NCBI GenBank assembly: GCA_026415215.1
Contig: JAOAHN010000013.1
Coordinates: 1-43,120, forward strand
Source: Candidatus Hydrogenedentota bacterium
Lineage (GTDB): Bacteria; Hydrogenedentota; Hydrogenedentia; Hydrogenedentales; Hydrogenedentaceae
Direction: 5' to 3'
DNA length: 43,120 nt
The notes beneath the pieces were generated by a model. That model was given only the letters and a program-made list of their open reading frames with translations, was not told the origin of the DNA and searched no databases. The position numbers and the translations under genes were made by a program. Of this stretch, positions 24,442 to 33,886 are shown in pieces. Position 1 is the stretch's first letter, and the number at the start of each line of letters is the position of its first letter.

Positions 24442-25062
24442 ATGTACTATCTTCTTAGGTTATTTGAGTCTTCTAAAAATTTTGTTGAATATAAAAGGGG
24501 CTATTTCGAGAGGTTATGCCAACTAATGAATAATCTGGATGAAGACAAATTAGAGACTATAGTGGATACAATAAAATGTAAAATCCTGAATGGCAAGAGG
24601 ATATTCTTAGCTGGGAATGGTGGAAGTTCAGCGGTGTTATCACATTGGGTTAACGATTTGGTAGTGGGTAATTATGTAATGACACAACCCAAAATCAGGG
24701 CGTTTAACCTAACTGATAATCAATCTGTTATCACTGCGTTAGGTAATGATGAGGGTTTTGAGAACATATTTGTAGGGCAGTTGAGAAATTTAGCAGAGGG
24801 AGAGGACCTGTTGATTGTTATGTCTGTAAGCGGGAATAGCCCTAACTTGGTGAAGTCAGTGGAATGGGCTAAATCAAATGGTTTATATACTATAGGTATT
24901 GTAGGCTGTGATGGAGGGAAGTTGAAATCACTTTGTGATATTGTATTGCACATAGAGAGTACCAAGGATGAGTATGGTCCCGTGGAAGATATTTTTAATG
25001 TAATAACACATCTTATAAGCACCTATCTTGCTCAGGAGAGGGGCAGAAAACTTTATCATTAA
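24442..25062 (+). CDS. GmhA-like SIS-domain sugar phosphate isomerase
   Basis: About 206 residues, single SIS domain. It has AGNGGSSAVLSHWVNDL (substrate and metal region), LTDNQSVITALGNDEGFENIF, and the phosphate loop MSVSGNSPNLVKS, in the order of phosphoheptose isomerase. It differs at sites that build the GmhA metal/catalytic centre: the Glu after the conserved His is Asp here (SHWVND), and the C-terminal Gln of the Q-E-x-H motif is Glu (GPVEDIFNVITH). That places it with GmhA-like relatives whose substrate may differ from sedoheptulose 7-phosphate. I chose the ATG at 24442 because AGGA (24431-24434) lies seven bases upstream; the ATG at 24436 is too close. First gene of a seven-gene run; the IMPase-family gene follows after 21 bases. 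Confidence 0.85.
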   Translation: MYYLLRLFESSKNFVEYKRGYFERLCQLMNNLDEDKLETIVDTIKCKILNGKRIFLAGNGGSSAVLSHWVNDLVVGNYVMTQPKIRAFNLTDNQSVITALGNDEGFENIFVGQLRNLAEGEDLLIVMSVSGNSPNLVKSVEWAKSNGLYTIGIVGCDGGKLKSLCDIVLHIESTKDEYGPVEDIFNVITHLISTYLAQERGRKLYH

Positions 25063-25083
25063 ATGAGGTTGTAAACAGACTCT

Positions 25084-25836
25084 ATGGATTTACAAGAATG
25101 TTTGGAGTTAGGAGTTCTTGCAGTAGAGAGAGCAGGACTAATTCTGTCTGAGATGTTCAGGAATGAGTGTCGGATATTGAGTGAGAACGAGAGGGATATT
25201 AAACTTGATGCGGATAAGGAGGCAGAGGAATCAATATTAGATGTACTTGTATCGACGCCATATCCAATATTATCTGAAGAATCTGGGTGGTCAAAGGAGT
25301 ATGAGGTAGGTGATCGGTATTGGGTCGTAGACCCTTTAGATGGTTCCTTGAATTTTAGTAGGAAGATACCTTTGTGTGCAGTGTCTATTGCATTGTGGGA
25401 AGAGGATGAACCTCTATTAGGAATTGTATTCGACTTTATTAGGCAAGAGCTTTTTACTGGACTTGTTAGTGAAGGGACTAAATTGAACGGAAAAAATGTT
25501 AGAGTGTCAGGGAAACAAAAGTCATCTGATTCTATAGTTGCTACGGGTTTACCAGTGTTGAGGCCTTATTCAAATGAAGAGTTTTTTGAATATGTGTTGC
25601 AACTGAGGAGATTCAAAAGGTGCAGATTTCTTGGTTCCTCTGCGCTTGCTTTAGCATATCTCGCATGTGGCAGGATAGATGCATTTATTCAAGATGAGGT
25701 AATGTTATGGGACATTGCTGGTGGTGTAGCTTTAATAAAATTCGCTGGAGGTGAGAACATAATTACCTCTATTGAGGGAATACCTTGGGCGAGAAAAATT
25801 CGTAGTGCTTGTTCTTCGGCATTGTGGAGTAAATAA
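25084..25836 (+). CDS. Inositol-monophosphatase-family phosphatase
   Basis: Metal-dependent sugar or nucleotide phosphatase of the IMPase/CysQ/FBPase superfamily, 250 residues. The three metal-binding blocks are present: LSEESGW (Glu of the first motif), WVVDPLDGSLNF (D-P-L-D-G-S) and LWDIAGG near the C-terminus. The 'KLDADKEAEESIL' segment is the usual early helix. The substrate within the family cannot be read; candidates are inositol phosphate, PAP, or a sugar phosphate made by the neighbouring SIS isomerase. It is three bases from the next gene, so co-expression is expected. Confidence 0.9.
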   Translation: MDLQECLELGVLAVERAGLILSEMFRNECRILSENERDIKLDADKEAEESILDVLVSTPYPILSEESGWSKEYEVGDRYWVVDPLDGSLNFSRKIPLCAVSIALWEEDEPLLGIVFDFIRQELFTGLVSEGTKLNGKNVRVSGKQKSSDSIVATGLPVLRPYSNEEFFEYVLQLRRFKRCRFLGSSALALAYLACGRIDAFIQDEVMLWDIAGGVALIKFAGGENIITSIEGIPWARKIRSACSSALWSK

Positions 25837-25839
25837 TAA

Positions 25840-26343
25840 ATGATAGCAGATTGGTTAAAGAACTGGGAAAGGTATTTCAATTCCTCTCTGATGAGATGGG
25901 TTTGTGACTTCTTGAATTCAGTAAACGAAGATACTTGTGAAAGTGATTTTCAAGTAATTGATGGTGGAAGGATGAAGACATCGGTGATGTCATATTATAC
26001 GAGGAATAGGTGGGATACATCGTTTGAGTCTCATAAGAGGTATATAGATGTTCAATACACTATAAGAGGAAAAGAAATAATAGAAGTTTCTGATGAATCC
26101 TGTGTAAAGAGGAAAATGGAATATAACCCTGAAAAAGATGTTCTCTTCTATTATCCTCCTTTGACTCCGACTTTAAGAGTTATAAATAATCCTACCCAAT
26201 TCGTGGTTTTATTTCCTGGTGAGGTTCATGGTGCGGGTATTAGTCTTGGAACGGAATCCGAGTATGTAAAAAAGGCAGTTGTAAAAATTGAGTGGGATAC
26301 ATTTACAAATGAAGAGGGGAGATCCAGAGGAGACAGAAGATGA
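25840..26343 (+). CDS. YhcH/YjgK/YiaL-family protein (cupin-like sugar anomerase)
   Basis: A 167-residue beta-sandwich protein of the YhcH/YiaL/YjgK group (also called beta-galactosidase subunit beta). The diagnostic segment is [21 protein letters not shown], with the His and Asp/Gln used for metal binding, and the later [13 protein letters not shown] supplies further ligands. E. coli YhcH (NanQ) speeds anomer exchange of sialic acid; other members' substrates are uncertain. Here it is sandwiched between a phosphatase and a nucleotide-sugar enzyme, with a four-base overlap with the latter, suggesting sugar handling rather than sialate use. Confidence 0.86.
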   Translation: MIADWLKNWERYFNSSLMRWVCDFLNSVNEDTCESDFQVIDGGRMKTSVMSYYTRNRWDTSFESHKRYIDVQYTIRGKEIIEVSDESCVKRKMEYNPEKDVLFYYPPLTPTLRVINNPTQFVVLFPGEVHGAGISLGTESEYVKKAVVKIEWDTFTNEEGRSRGDRR

Positions 26344-27272
26344 GTATAGTAAGTTTAGTTACTGGTGGTGCAGGGTTTATAGGTTCACATCTTTGTGAAG
26401 CTCTGTTAGCAAGGGGAGAAGAAGTGCTTTGTCTTGATAATTTCTTTACCGGAAAGAGGTCAAATATTCAGCATCTTTTGAGCAATCCTAAATTTGAATT
26501 AATAAGACATGATATTACACATCCGATTTATCTTGAAGTAGACAGGATATATAACCTTGCTTGTCCTGCTTCTCCAGTTCATTATCAAGTCAATCCGGTG
26601 AAGACTATCAAGACAAATGTGCTTGGAGCGTTAAATGTGTTGGGTTTAGCTAAAAGAGTAAAGGCGAGGGTATTGCAGGCGAGCACATCTGAGGTATATG
26701 GAGACCCTTTGGAGCATCCTCAAAAGGAGACATATTGGGGTAATGTGAATCCTATAGGTCCAAGAAGTTGTTACGATGAAGGGAAAAGAGTAGCAGAGGC
26801 TCTATTTTTTGATTATCATCGTCAGAATGGTGTGGACATAAGAGTTGTTAGAATATTCAATACTTATGGTCCTCGAATGTTGGTTAATGATGGACGAGTT
26901 GTGAGCAATTTTATTGTTCAGGCTTTGAAAAATGAGCCTATCACTGTATATGGTGATGGTTCCCAAACTCGCTCCTTTTGCTATGTTTCGGACTTGGTAG
27001 AAGGTTTGCTTAAAATGATGGACTGTGATGGTTTTGTTGGACCAGTGAATCTTGGAAATCCTAGTGAATATACGATTTTAGAATTGGCGCTGATGATAAA
27101 AGAACTTACTAATTCAAAGTCGGAGATTATTTTTAAACCTTTGCCACAAGATGATCCTACCAGGCGACAGCCGGATATAACTCTTGCAAAACAAAAACTG
27201 AATTGGGAGCCGAAGGTTTCTATTAAAGAGGGTTTAGTTAAAACTATTGAGTATTTTAAAACAATATTGTAA
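26340..27272 (+). CDS. uxs: UDP-glucuronate decarboxylase (UDP-xylose synthase)
   Basis: Extended short-chain dehydrogenase, 310 residues, very close to the UXS pattern. NAD-binding [11 protein letters not shown] at the N-terminus, [32 protein letters not shown] and [10 protein letters not shown], catalytic region STSEVYGDP then [11 protein letters not shown] (Tyr and Lys of YxxxK), [10 protein letters not shown], and [10 protein letters not shown] near the substrate site. It converts UDP-glucuronate to UDP-xylose for surface glycans in the cytoplasm. GAGGAGA lies six bases before the ATG, which overlaps the YhcH-family gene. No UDP-glucose dehydrogenase gene lies in the window. Confidence 0.93.
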   Translation: MSIVSLVTGGAGFIGSHLCEALLARGEEVLCLDNFFTGKRSNIQHLLSNPKFELIRHDITHPIYLEVDRIYNLACPASPVHYQVNPVKTIKTNVLGALNVLGLAKRVKARVLQASTSEVYGDPLEHPQKETYWGNVNPIGPRSCYDEGKRVAEALFFDYHRQNGVDIRVVRIFNTYGPRMLVNDGRVVSNFIVQALKNEPITVYGDGSQTRSFCYVSDLVEGLLKMMDCDGFVGPVNLGNPSEYTILELALMIKELTNSKSEIIFKPLPQDDPTRRQPDITLAKQKLNWEPKVSIKEGLVKTIEYFKTIL

Positions 27273-27294
27273 CTTTTATTCGAACATAGAGATT

Positions 27295-30200
27295 ATGTCA
27301 AGAGTAAGTGTTACTTGTGGCTCAGCTTTTTCCCGTAGAATAGATGAGGTGAGAGAGGCGTTTCTTTCCAGATTCCCGAGTGTGATCTTGGTTGTTCCCA
27401 CTCAGAAATATGCTACTTTCTGGGAGAGAATGATCTTAAATTCTTTGGGTAAGAATTGCCTTACGGGTAGGTATGTTTATGATTTTACTAACTTTGTGAG
27501 AATGCTTATTGAAGAAGAAATTGGTAAATGCGACATTATAGAAGTTTGGAAGCAAGAGCTTGTAGTTAGTGCAATTTTATTAAGTAATGAGGGTAAGGAA
27601 AAGCTGGATATTTATGAACTCCAATCTCCAAAGAATCTCGCTCCACACATAGTTGAGGTAATTAGAAATCTAAAACAAGGAGGGATTGAACCGGAAGAAT
27701 TTATTAAGAGTATTCCAGATGACTTTAGGAAATTTAGGGAAGAAATCATTTATTGGGTTTATTCGCGATATCAAGAAATTATGCATAGAAATGAGTGGTA
27801 TGATGTCCCGGGTATGTTCTGGATGGCTGAAGAAGTTTGTAGAAAGAAGAAACCAGCCCTTTTGGTTGATGTGGATACAATTTTGGTGGAGGGCTTTGAT
27901 GACTTTACCAATTCAGAATTGCGTTTGCTAAGGGCTTTGGGTGGAAGAGTTGGGAACTTAGAGATATTTTTGAATTATGATCCTTCTCCTCAAAGACAAG
28001 ACTTGTATAGGCTCAGCTTAAAGACGCTACAAAAACTGGGAGAAATCTTTAGCCCGGAGGTTAAAATATTGGATAGCCAACCTCCGAGAGGACGGATTGA
28101 ATTCATTGCTCAGAACCTATATTGGAGAGACTCGCCTCGTAAAATTGAATTAGAGCAGGGGGAAGTCAAAATTTCATTCTATCCGAATAGAGATACGGAG
28201 ATAAGGGAGTGTGCTCGAGAAATCAAGAGGTTGATCGTGGAAGAGCACATCCTGCCGAGCAGAATTGCATTGGTATTTAGAAAGCTAAATTCTGTAAGAA
28301 AGATAATAGAAAGAACTTTTAAAGAATTTAATGTCCCTTATGTAATTCAATATGGTCAGAATTTTGGGGATACGCGTGTAGGTCAATTTTTATTTAATTG
28401 GTTTACGCACCTGTTGAACGACAATGTATTGTCTTTGCTTCAAGTATTCCACCACCCTTTATGGAACCTTCCAAGAGAGGTTAAAGTTAGGGTTTCTTAT
28501 ATTCTCCGTCTATTAGAGGTCAACTTGGATCACCCTATCGGAGTGCTTGAGGAAAGGTTGAACCAGCCGATAGTTAAAAAGAGTATACCTGTTGATGAGG
28601 ATGGAGAATATAGCTCAGAAGAGGAAACTGTTTCTGATGAGATGATAAGTTTGTTTTGTGCAGAGGTTGTAAAGTGGTTAAATTGGAGAAAGAGGTTTAA
28701 AGAGGCACAATGTATTAGTGAATTTATTAACGCAATAGAGGTACTAATTAGAGAAGTATGGAAGAACTTTCTGAATTTGGAATCTTTTAAAAGTAGGTTA
28801 GAACTCCAAAAAAATTGGAGAGGTTTGGAAACTTTTCTCTTAGAATTAAAAGCACTCCCTCAACTTTTTGGAGAATCGATTGAGAACCTTGAGGCTTTAA
28901 TAGAAATAATCTGTGATTTATTAGAAGGGATTGTAGTCAATGTTGAATTAAGTAGTGGAGTTTTTATTTCTGAACTTCCAGGAATTAGAAACCTGAAGTT
29001 TGATTATGTGTTTCTTTGCGGTGTGGAGCGAGGCTCTATTCCATACCACAGAGGGCTAAACGCATTATATTCAGAAAAGGAACTTAGTGATATATCAGGG
29101 AAATATAGTATTCCTGTAGAAACTCTCGAGACACACCTTCAAAGGGAGAGATTACTGTTTCAAAAGGTTTTTGAATCAGCAAATTTAGGGATAAGAATAT
29201 CTTTTGCTTTGTTTACAGAGTCGAATTCAGAAACTGAACCAAGTTTATTAATAAAAGATGTTTTAGAACTCTGCAAAATCTTAGATTACGATTGTGGTTA
29301 TAAGGAAGGAGTTTTAAGTGCTGTAGAACTTACAAAGCCATGTTCGAATAGAGAAATGAGATTAGTGAGATTCCTTTCACTCTCACCTAATCGGCTTCAG
29401 GAAGAGTATTCAGAAGAATATTCTCGAATGAGTATCTATAAAGTTAGGCTCGGAAACGAAGAAGGTCCATTTTTTGGAGTAGTGCATGCGGAGGATTTAG
29501 TCAGTTATTTATCTAATTGGTATAGTGATAAGCATATATATAGCGTAGACCAAATTGAGCGATATATTGACTGTCCATTTCTATTTTTTGCAAGACGAGT
29601 TCTTTCTTTATCGGACTGGGAGAAGGATACAGAAGAACCTCCTCCTTACATTGTAGGGGGGTGGACTCACAAGATTCTGCATTATCTTTTAAGAGATTAT
29701 TTACAAAAAATAATTTCTAAAGAGAATGTTAGAGAGATTGTTGGGGATATAGTAGATAAAGTAGTAGATAGTGATTGTAGAAGTAAATTTTTCCCCCGGG
29801 GAGTTATACAAGTTTTGAAAAGAAGATTAAAAATTTTGATAGAGGCGATGATAAACGATTGTTTAATATCGGATAACTGGACACCCACTTACTTTGAACT
29901 GTCTTTTGGAGAAACGATGTATGAGGAAAAAGATCAATCTATGAAAAACATACCCCCTTTCGTATGGGATATTAACGGTAGAAAGATATTATTTTCTGGG
30001 AGAATCGACCGAGTAGATACGGCTGAGATGGATGGGAAGAAAGTAGCTAAGGTGGTTGATTACAAGTTCAGGAAAGTGCCTAAGCAAGTGGATAAATCTG
30101 ATGAGGTTAGCGAGAACTCCATAGTTTCAATCCAATTGACCCTTTATGGATTGGTAGTTGAACAGCATATTTTAAAGTCAGAAAGTGTGAAAACGATTGA

Positions 30201-30480
30201 AGGGGCTTTCTTTCTTGTGTATCCTGAGGGGGGGAAAAGAGGAAGAGAGGTGAAGGCAAAATGGAGTGGAGATGAAGAGTTAATTCAAAAGTGGCGTGAA
30301 AAAACTGGGGAGAAGATTGTAGCTGTCATAGATAACATCAGAAATGGGTATTTTGTGCCGGAGCCAAGAGAGGAAAGAATTTGTGAGCATTGTGGGTGGC
30401 TAATTGCTTGTAAATATAGAAAGTCTTTACACAGAGGTGGCATCGAAGGTTTGGAAGAATATGAAGGAGATAATGAATAG
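27295..30480 (+). CDS. addB: AddB-like subunit of the AddAB helicase-nuclease
   Basis: Partner of AddA in double-strand break end processing. About 1061 residues. The C-terminal nuclease domain is intact: GRIDRVD, VVDYKFRK and the four iron-sulfur Cys, C760 (YIDCPFLFFARRV) and C1030, C1033 and C1039 (CEHCGWLIACKYR). The C-x2-C-x5-C spacing matches Bacillus AddB. The N-terminal helicase-like half has lost the Walker A Lys (CGSAFSRR where GxxGSGKS is expected), so ATP hydrolysis by this subunit is unlikely. I chose the ATG at 27295; the in-frame TTG at 27247 lies inside uxs. It overlaps addA by eight bases. Confidence 0.9.
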   Translation: MSRVSVTCGSAFSRRIDEVREAFLSRFPSVILVVPTQKYATFWERMILNSLGKNCLTGRYVYDFTNFVRMLIEEEIGKCDIIEVWKQELVVSAILLSNEGKEKLDIYELQSPKNLAPHIVEVIRNLKQGGIEPEEFIKSIPDDFRKFREEIIYWVYSRYQEIMHRNEWYDVPGMFWMAEEVCRKKKPALLVDVDTILVEGFDDFTNSELRLLRALGGRVGNLEIFLNYDPSPQRQDLYRLSLKTLQKLGEIFSPEVKILDSQPPRGRIEFIAQNLYWRDSPRKIELEQGEVKISFYPNRDTEIRECAREIKRLIVEEHILPSRIALVFRKLNSVRKIIERTFKEFNVPYVIQYGQNFGDTRVGQFLFNWFTHLLNDNVLSLLQVFHHPLWNLPREVKVRVSYILRLLEVNLDHPIGVLEERLNQPIVKKSIPVDEDGEYSSEEETVSDEMISLFCAEVVKWLNWRKRFKEAQCISEFINAIEVLIREVWKNFLNLESFKSRLELQKNWRGLETFLLELKALPQLFGESIENLEALIEIICDLLEGIVVNVELSSGVFISELPGIRNLKFDYVFLCGVERGSIPYHRGLNALYSEKELSDISGKYSIPVETLETHLQRERLLFQKVFESANLGIRISFALFTESNSETEPSLLIKDVLELCKILDYDCGYKEGVLSAVELTKPCSNREMRLVRFLSLSPNRLQEEYSEEYSRMSIYKVRLGNEEGPFFGVVHAEDLVSYLSNWYSDKHIYSVDQIERYIDCPFLFFARRVLSLSDWEKDTEEPPPYIVGGWTHKILHYLLRDYLQKIISKENVREIVGDIVDKVVDSDCRSKFFPRGVIQVLKRRLKILIEAMINDCLISDNWTPTYFELSFGETMYEEKDQSMKNIPPFVWDINGRKILFSGRIDRVDTAEMDGKKVAKVVDYKFRKVPKQVDKSDEVSENSIVSIQLTLYGLVVEQHILKSESVKTIEGAFFLVYPEGGKRGREVKAKWSGDEELIQKWREKTGEKIVAVIDNIRNGYFVPEPREERICEHCGWLIACKYRKSLHRGGIEGLEEYEGDNE

Positions 30481-33400
30481 GTATTTTGAGGGCTTGACTG
30501 AGGAGCAGAGGAAGGCTGTTTATTCCGATTCGCCGAGGATAGGGGTAGTTGCTTCTGCTGGATCAGGGAAAACAAGGGTACTAACTTCTCGCATTATAAG
30601 GGTTTTGGTAGAGCGGAAAGCGGAGATCAGTGAAATAGTGGCTGTTACATTTACAGAGAAAGCAGCAATGGAGATGAAGAGTAGATTGAGAGATGCTTTT
30701 AGTTTTTTTGCAGAAAATTCGAAGGACAATCCTGAACAGTTAACTCTTTGGCGTAATAGAGAAACTCTTCTCGAAACGGCGCAGATCTCTACTATACACT
30801 CTTTCTGTGCTAAGATTTTGCGACAGTATTCCTTACGACTGGGACTGGACCCTGAATTCTCAATAATAGATGAGGTGGAAAATGTAATTCAGTTAGATAG
30901 ATTTTTAAGAGAGCGAACCCAATGCTATCTTGAGAATGATGAGATTTCAATGGCACTTGCTACTGAACTTTCAACTTCTGGGCTTCATCAAATCCTCTTC
31001 CATTTATTATCTAATTATGCCTTTGTTTCCTCACATGCTTTATTATTGAGTGGATTATCCGATAATGAGTTTTTTGAGGTCGTTAATGGGAAACTTGTGA
31101 AAGAATATGATTTGATTGTTAGGGAAAAGTTAAAAGGAATATCTACTCTTATATTAATTTCTAACTTAAGGAAATTAGAAGGACTTATTCCTTGTGACTC
31201 TGAACACCCCTTAGAAAAAAAAAGAGTATACCTTTTGAGTGTGCTTGAAGAACTTAGAAGAAACGGTGTAAAAGGTAGCGAGCTTAATTCTTACATAAAT
31301 AATATAAGGTCGTTTTTCCAGTCACTTAAAGGACGCAGGTCAAAAAGTAAGGTAGCCGAAGAAGTTAAAAATAAAGTTGAGCAAGCTATTAAAAGGATAT
31401 GGGATTCTGGGAAAAATGGAAGGGGGTTACTAAATAGGATTTTCATTGAGAATCTCGATGTGCCCGATAAAGAGAAAATCTTTTTTCTAACAAAAGGTTT
31501 GTTAAATCTTTTTGTTAATATTGCATATGAATGGAAGGAGTACAAAAGAAAGCAGAACATCTTAACCTTTGATGATTTAATATGTTTTTGCGTCGATTTC
31601 TTCAAAAATTCCCCTGAGATTTGTAGAGAGGTGGCGTCTGATATTAAATATCTTTTTGTGGATGAGTTTCAAGATACGGACAGTTTGCAAGTTGAGTTGA
31701 TAGACCTACTATTAAAAGCAAATCCTGATATGAATTTCTTTTTTGTAGGAGACGCAAAGCAATCTATATATATGTTTAGAGGGGCGGAAGTAAAAGTTTT
31801 TCTAAGAGAAAAAGAGAAAGTGCAGGAGAAAATAAAATTAAGGGTAAACTTTCGGTCTGCTCCCGAAATTTTAAAATTTGTAAATGATTTCTTTTCGGGA
31901 ACTAATTTCTTGTTTGAAGTAGAAGAGCCTTATGATGAGATGCAACCGAGTAGAACTTCCTATAATGAACCGAGGGTAGAGGTTTTATGGAGTAAGAACT
32001 CTAAATTGTTGGGTAAACCCTTAGTAGAGGAGATTATAGAAGCGGAAGCTCAAGGAATAGCAGAAAGAATTGTGGAGTTGGTGAATGGTGGTATAAAGAT
32101 TAGAGAGGGAGATGCCTTATCAAGTAGGGATGTAAGATATGGAGATATTGCATTGCTATTTAGGACTGCTACTCATATATATAAGTACGAAAAAATATTG
32201 AAGGACAATGGAATTCCGTGTAGAGTAGTTTGTGGAAGAGGTTTCTTCGATGTGGGGGAAGTGAGGGAATTGATGACATTCTTAGAGGTGCTTGTAAATC
32301 CTTTTGATCACCCTTCGTTGTTAGGATTTTTAAGAGGGCCTTTTTGTGCTCTTTCAGATGAGCAAATTTTGCGTTGGCGAATTTATAAACCTCTTGAAGA
32401 AATAATTATTGGCGGAGACTATCCAACGGGGCTTGATAATGAATGTTATAGGAGAGTAAGAGAACTATATAATTTGTTTAGAACTAAGTTAGGAGTTCCC
32501 TTAGAAGACCTGATTTTGAGTATAGTAGAGCATACTGGGTATGACGCTGTATTAATAGCTCAGGAGTTTGGCGAGCAGAAAGTTGCTAACCTTCAGAAAT
32601 TCATTAGACTGGTAAGAGCATACAGTAAAAATAGGACTTTGAATCTTTTTAACTTTAACCTTTTTTTGGAAGAGGTCAAGACTCAGATACTTGAAGGTGA
32701 GGCAGATATTTTTATCTCTCCAGAAGATGCGGTAGTCCTTACCACAGTTCACAAAGCAAAGGGATTAGAGTTCCCCATTGTTATTCTTCCTCATTTGTTT
32801 TCCGAGGCTAAGGGTGATATGAAGTTAAGAGTAGATTTTCATAAAGAATTGGGACTTGTTGTGAAAACTGACAGAGGTTTGAAGTCGCTTACTGAGGGAA
32901 GTAACTTTCATATACATGATAATCCCTGGTCAGACATGATTCGACTGAAGAATGAAGTGGAGAATGAACATGAATATGTGAGATTACTATATGTGGCGCT
33001 AACGCGTGCAAGAGACTATTTGATTCTCTGTGTGCCAGAAAATTATGAGGATTATTTAGGTAGGAGAGGCAATTCTTGGTTGGTCTTATTAGATTCTTAC
33101 TTTTCGTTTAATGGAGCTCATTCTGATTTGTACAAGGTGGTTAAAAAAGATTCAGGTTTGGTGAGAAAGCCTCGGATAACAGCGAAGAAAGAAATTAGTG
33201 AGTTATATAACAATCTGTTACCCTCTGTTCCCTCAAGTGTGGACGATTTTGGGGTTTCTGAGGCGATCTCAGTTTCTCAGCTATTAAACTGGGCATCTGA
33301 TAGTTTTCTTGGAGAAGATGGGGGTGAGAAATTTCAGTTGTATAAGGAGTTTTCCGAATTTAGTTCCGATTTAGATAGGGGATTGATGATTCATAAATTA

Positions 33401-33886
33401 ATGAGAGAGTGGGAATTTAAAGAGGGGAGATTATCAAGTGGATTTTTCGAGAAGATGGCTTTGTCTAAGGAAGCTGAGCATGAGTTGAGGATATTTGCTG
33501 AAATGATGCCCCAAAAGTGTTTTTATTCTAAGTTAAAAACTAACCCTCCAGTTCATAGGGAATTACCATTTGTATGGAGCGTTCAAGAATTAAATGGACT
33601 TATGTTAAGAGGGATTGTTGATGCTGTATTGTCAGATGGGACCATCGTTGATTACAAGACTGGAGTTTCAAATGAAAAGGTGATGAAAGACTATTGGAAC
33701 CAACTCAAGATTTATTATTTTGCTTTAAGTGATAGTGATATTTTTGTCAATGGGAATCTAATGATAGTTTTTGTAGATGAAGATAAGATGTATAATAAGG
33801 AGATTAATCAATCTGAGAGAAAAGATTTAGTGTTGTGGATTAAAAGTATAATTGAGGCTCGATTATCGGAAGATATATATGAGTGA
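30473..33886 (+). CDS. addA: AddA-like UvrD-family helicase/nuclease
   Basis: Motor and second nuclease subunit of AddAB, which unwinds and resects DNA ends for RecA. About 1137 residues. Helicase motifs in order: Q-motif LTEEQRKAV, Walker A ASAGSGKTRVL (Lys33), Ia TFTEKAAMEMKSR, II YLFVDEFQDTDS, III GDAKQSIYMFRGAE, IV VNFRSAPEIL, V TTVHKAKGLEFP and VI LLYVALTRARDY. The C-terminal RecB-type nuclease has RGIVDAV and IVDYKTG. The ATG at 30473, overlapping the addB stop, is used because AAGGAG precedes it by three bases; the in-frame ATG at 30461 is an alternative, and a TTG farther up is unlikely. Next gene overlaps by eight bases. Confidence 0.93.
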   Translation: MNRYFEGLTEEQRKAVYSDSPRIGVVASAGSGKTRVLTSRIIRVLVERKAEISEIVAVTFTEKAAMEMKSRLRDAFSFFAENSKDNPEQLTLWRNRETLLETAQISTIHSFCAKILRQYSLRLGLDPEFSIIDEVENVIQLDRFLRERTQCYLENDEISMALATELSTSGLHQILFHLLSNYAFVSSHALLLSGLSDNEFFEVVNGKLVKEYDLIVREKLKGISTLILISNLRKLEGLIPCDSEHPLEKKRVYLLSVLEELRRNGVKGSELNSYINNIRSFFQSLKGRRSKSKVAEEVKNKVEQAIKRIWDSGKNGRGLLNRIFIENLDVPDKEKIFFLTKGLLNLFVNIAYEWKEYKRKQNILTFDDLICFCVDFFKNSPEICREVASDIKYLFVDEFQDTDSLQVELIDLLLKANPDMNFFFVGDAKQSIYMFRGAEVKVFLREKEKVQEKIKLRVNFRSAPEILKFVNDFFSGTNFLFEVEEPYDEMQPSRTSYNEPRVEVLWSKNSKLLGKPLVEEIIEAEAQGIAERIVELVNGGIKIREGDALSSRDVRYGDIALLFRTATHIYKYEKILKDNGIPCRVVCGRGFFDVGEVRELMTFLEVLVNPFDHPSLLGFLRGPFCALSDEQILRWRIYKPLEEIIIGGDYPTGLDNECYRRVRELYNLFRTKLGVPLEDLILSIVEHTGYDAVLIAQEFGEQKVANLQKFIRLVRAYSKNRTLNLFNFNLFLEEVKTQILEGEADIFISPEDAVVLTTVHKAKGLEFPIVILPHLFSEAKGDMKLRVDFHKELGLVVKTDRGLKSLTEGSNFHIHDNPWSDMIRLKNEVENEHEYVRLLYVALTRARDYLILCVPENYEDYLGRRGNSWLVLLDSYFSFNGAHSDLYKVVKKDSGLVRKPRITAKKEISELYNNLLPSVPSSVDDFGVSEAISVSQLLNWASDSFLGEDGGEKFQLYKEFSEFSSDLDRGLMIHKLMREWEFKEGRLSSGFFEKMALSKEAEHELRIFAEMMPQKCFYSKLKTNPPVHRELPFVWSVQELNGLMLRGIVDAVLSDGTIVDYKTGVSNEKVMKDYWNQLKIYYFALSDSDIFVNGNLMIVFVDEDKMYNKEINQSERKDLVLWIKSIIEARLSEDIYE

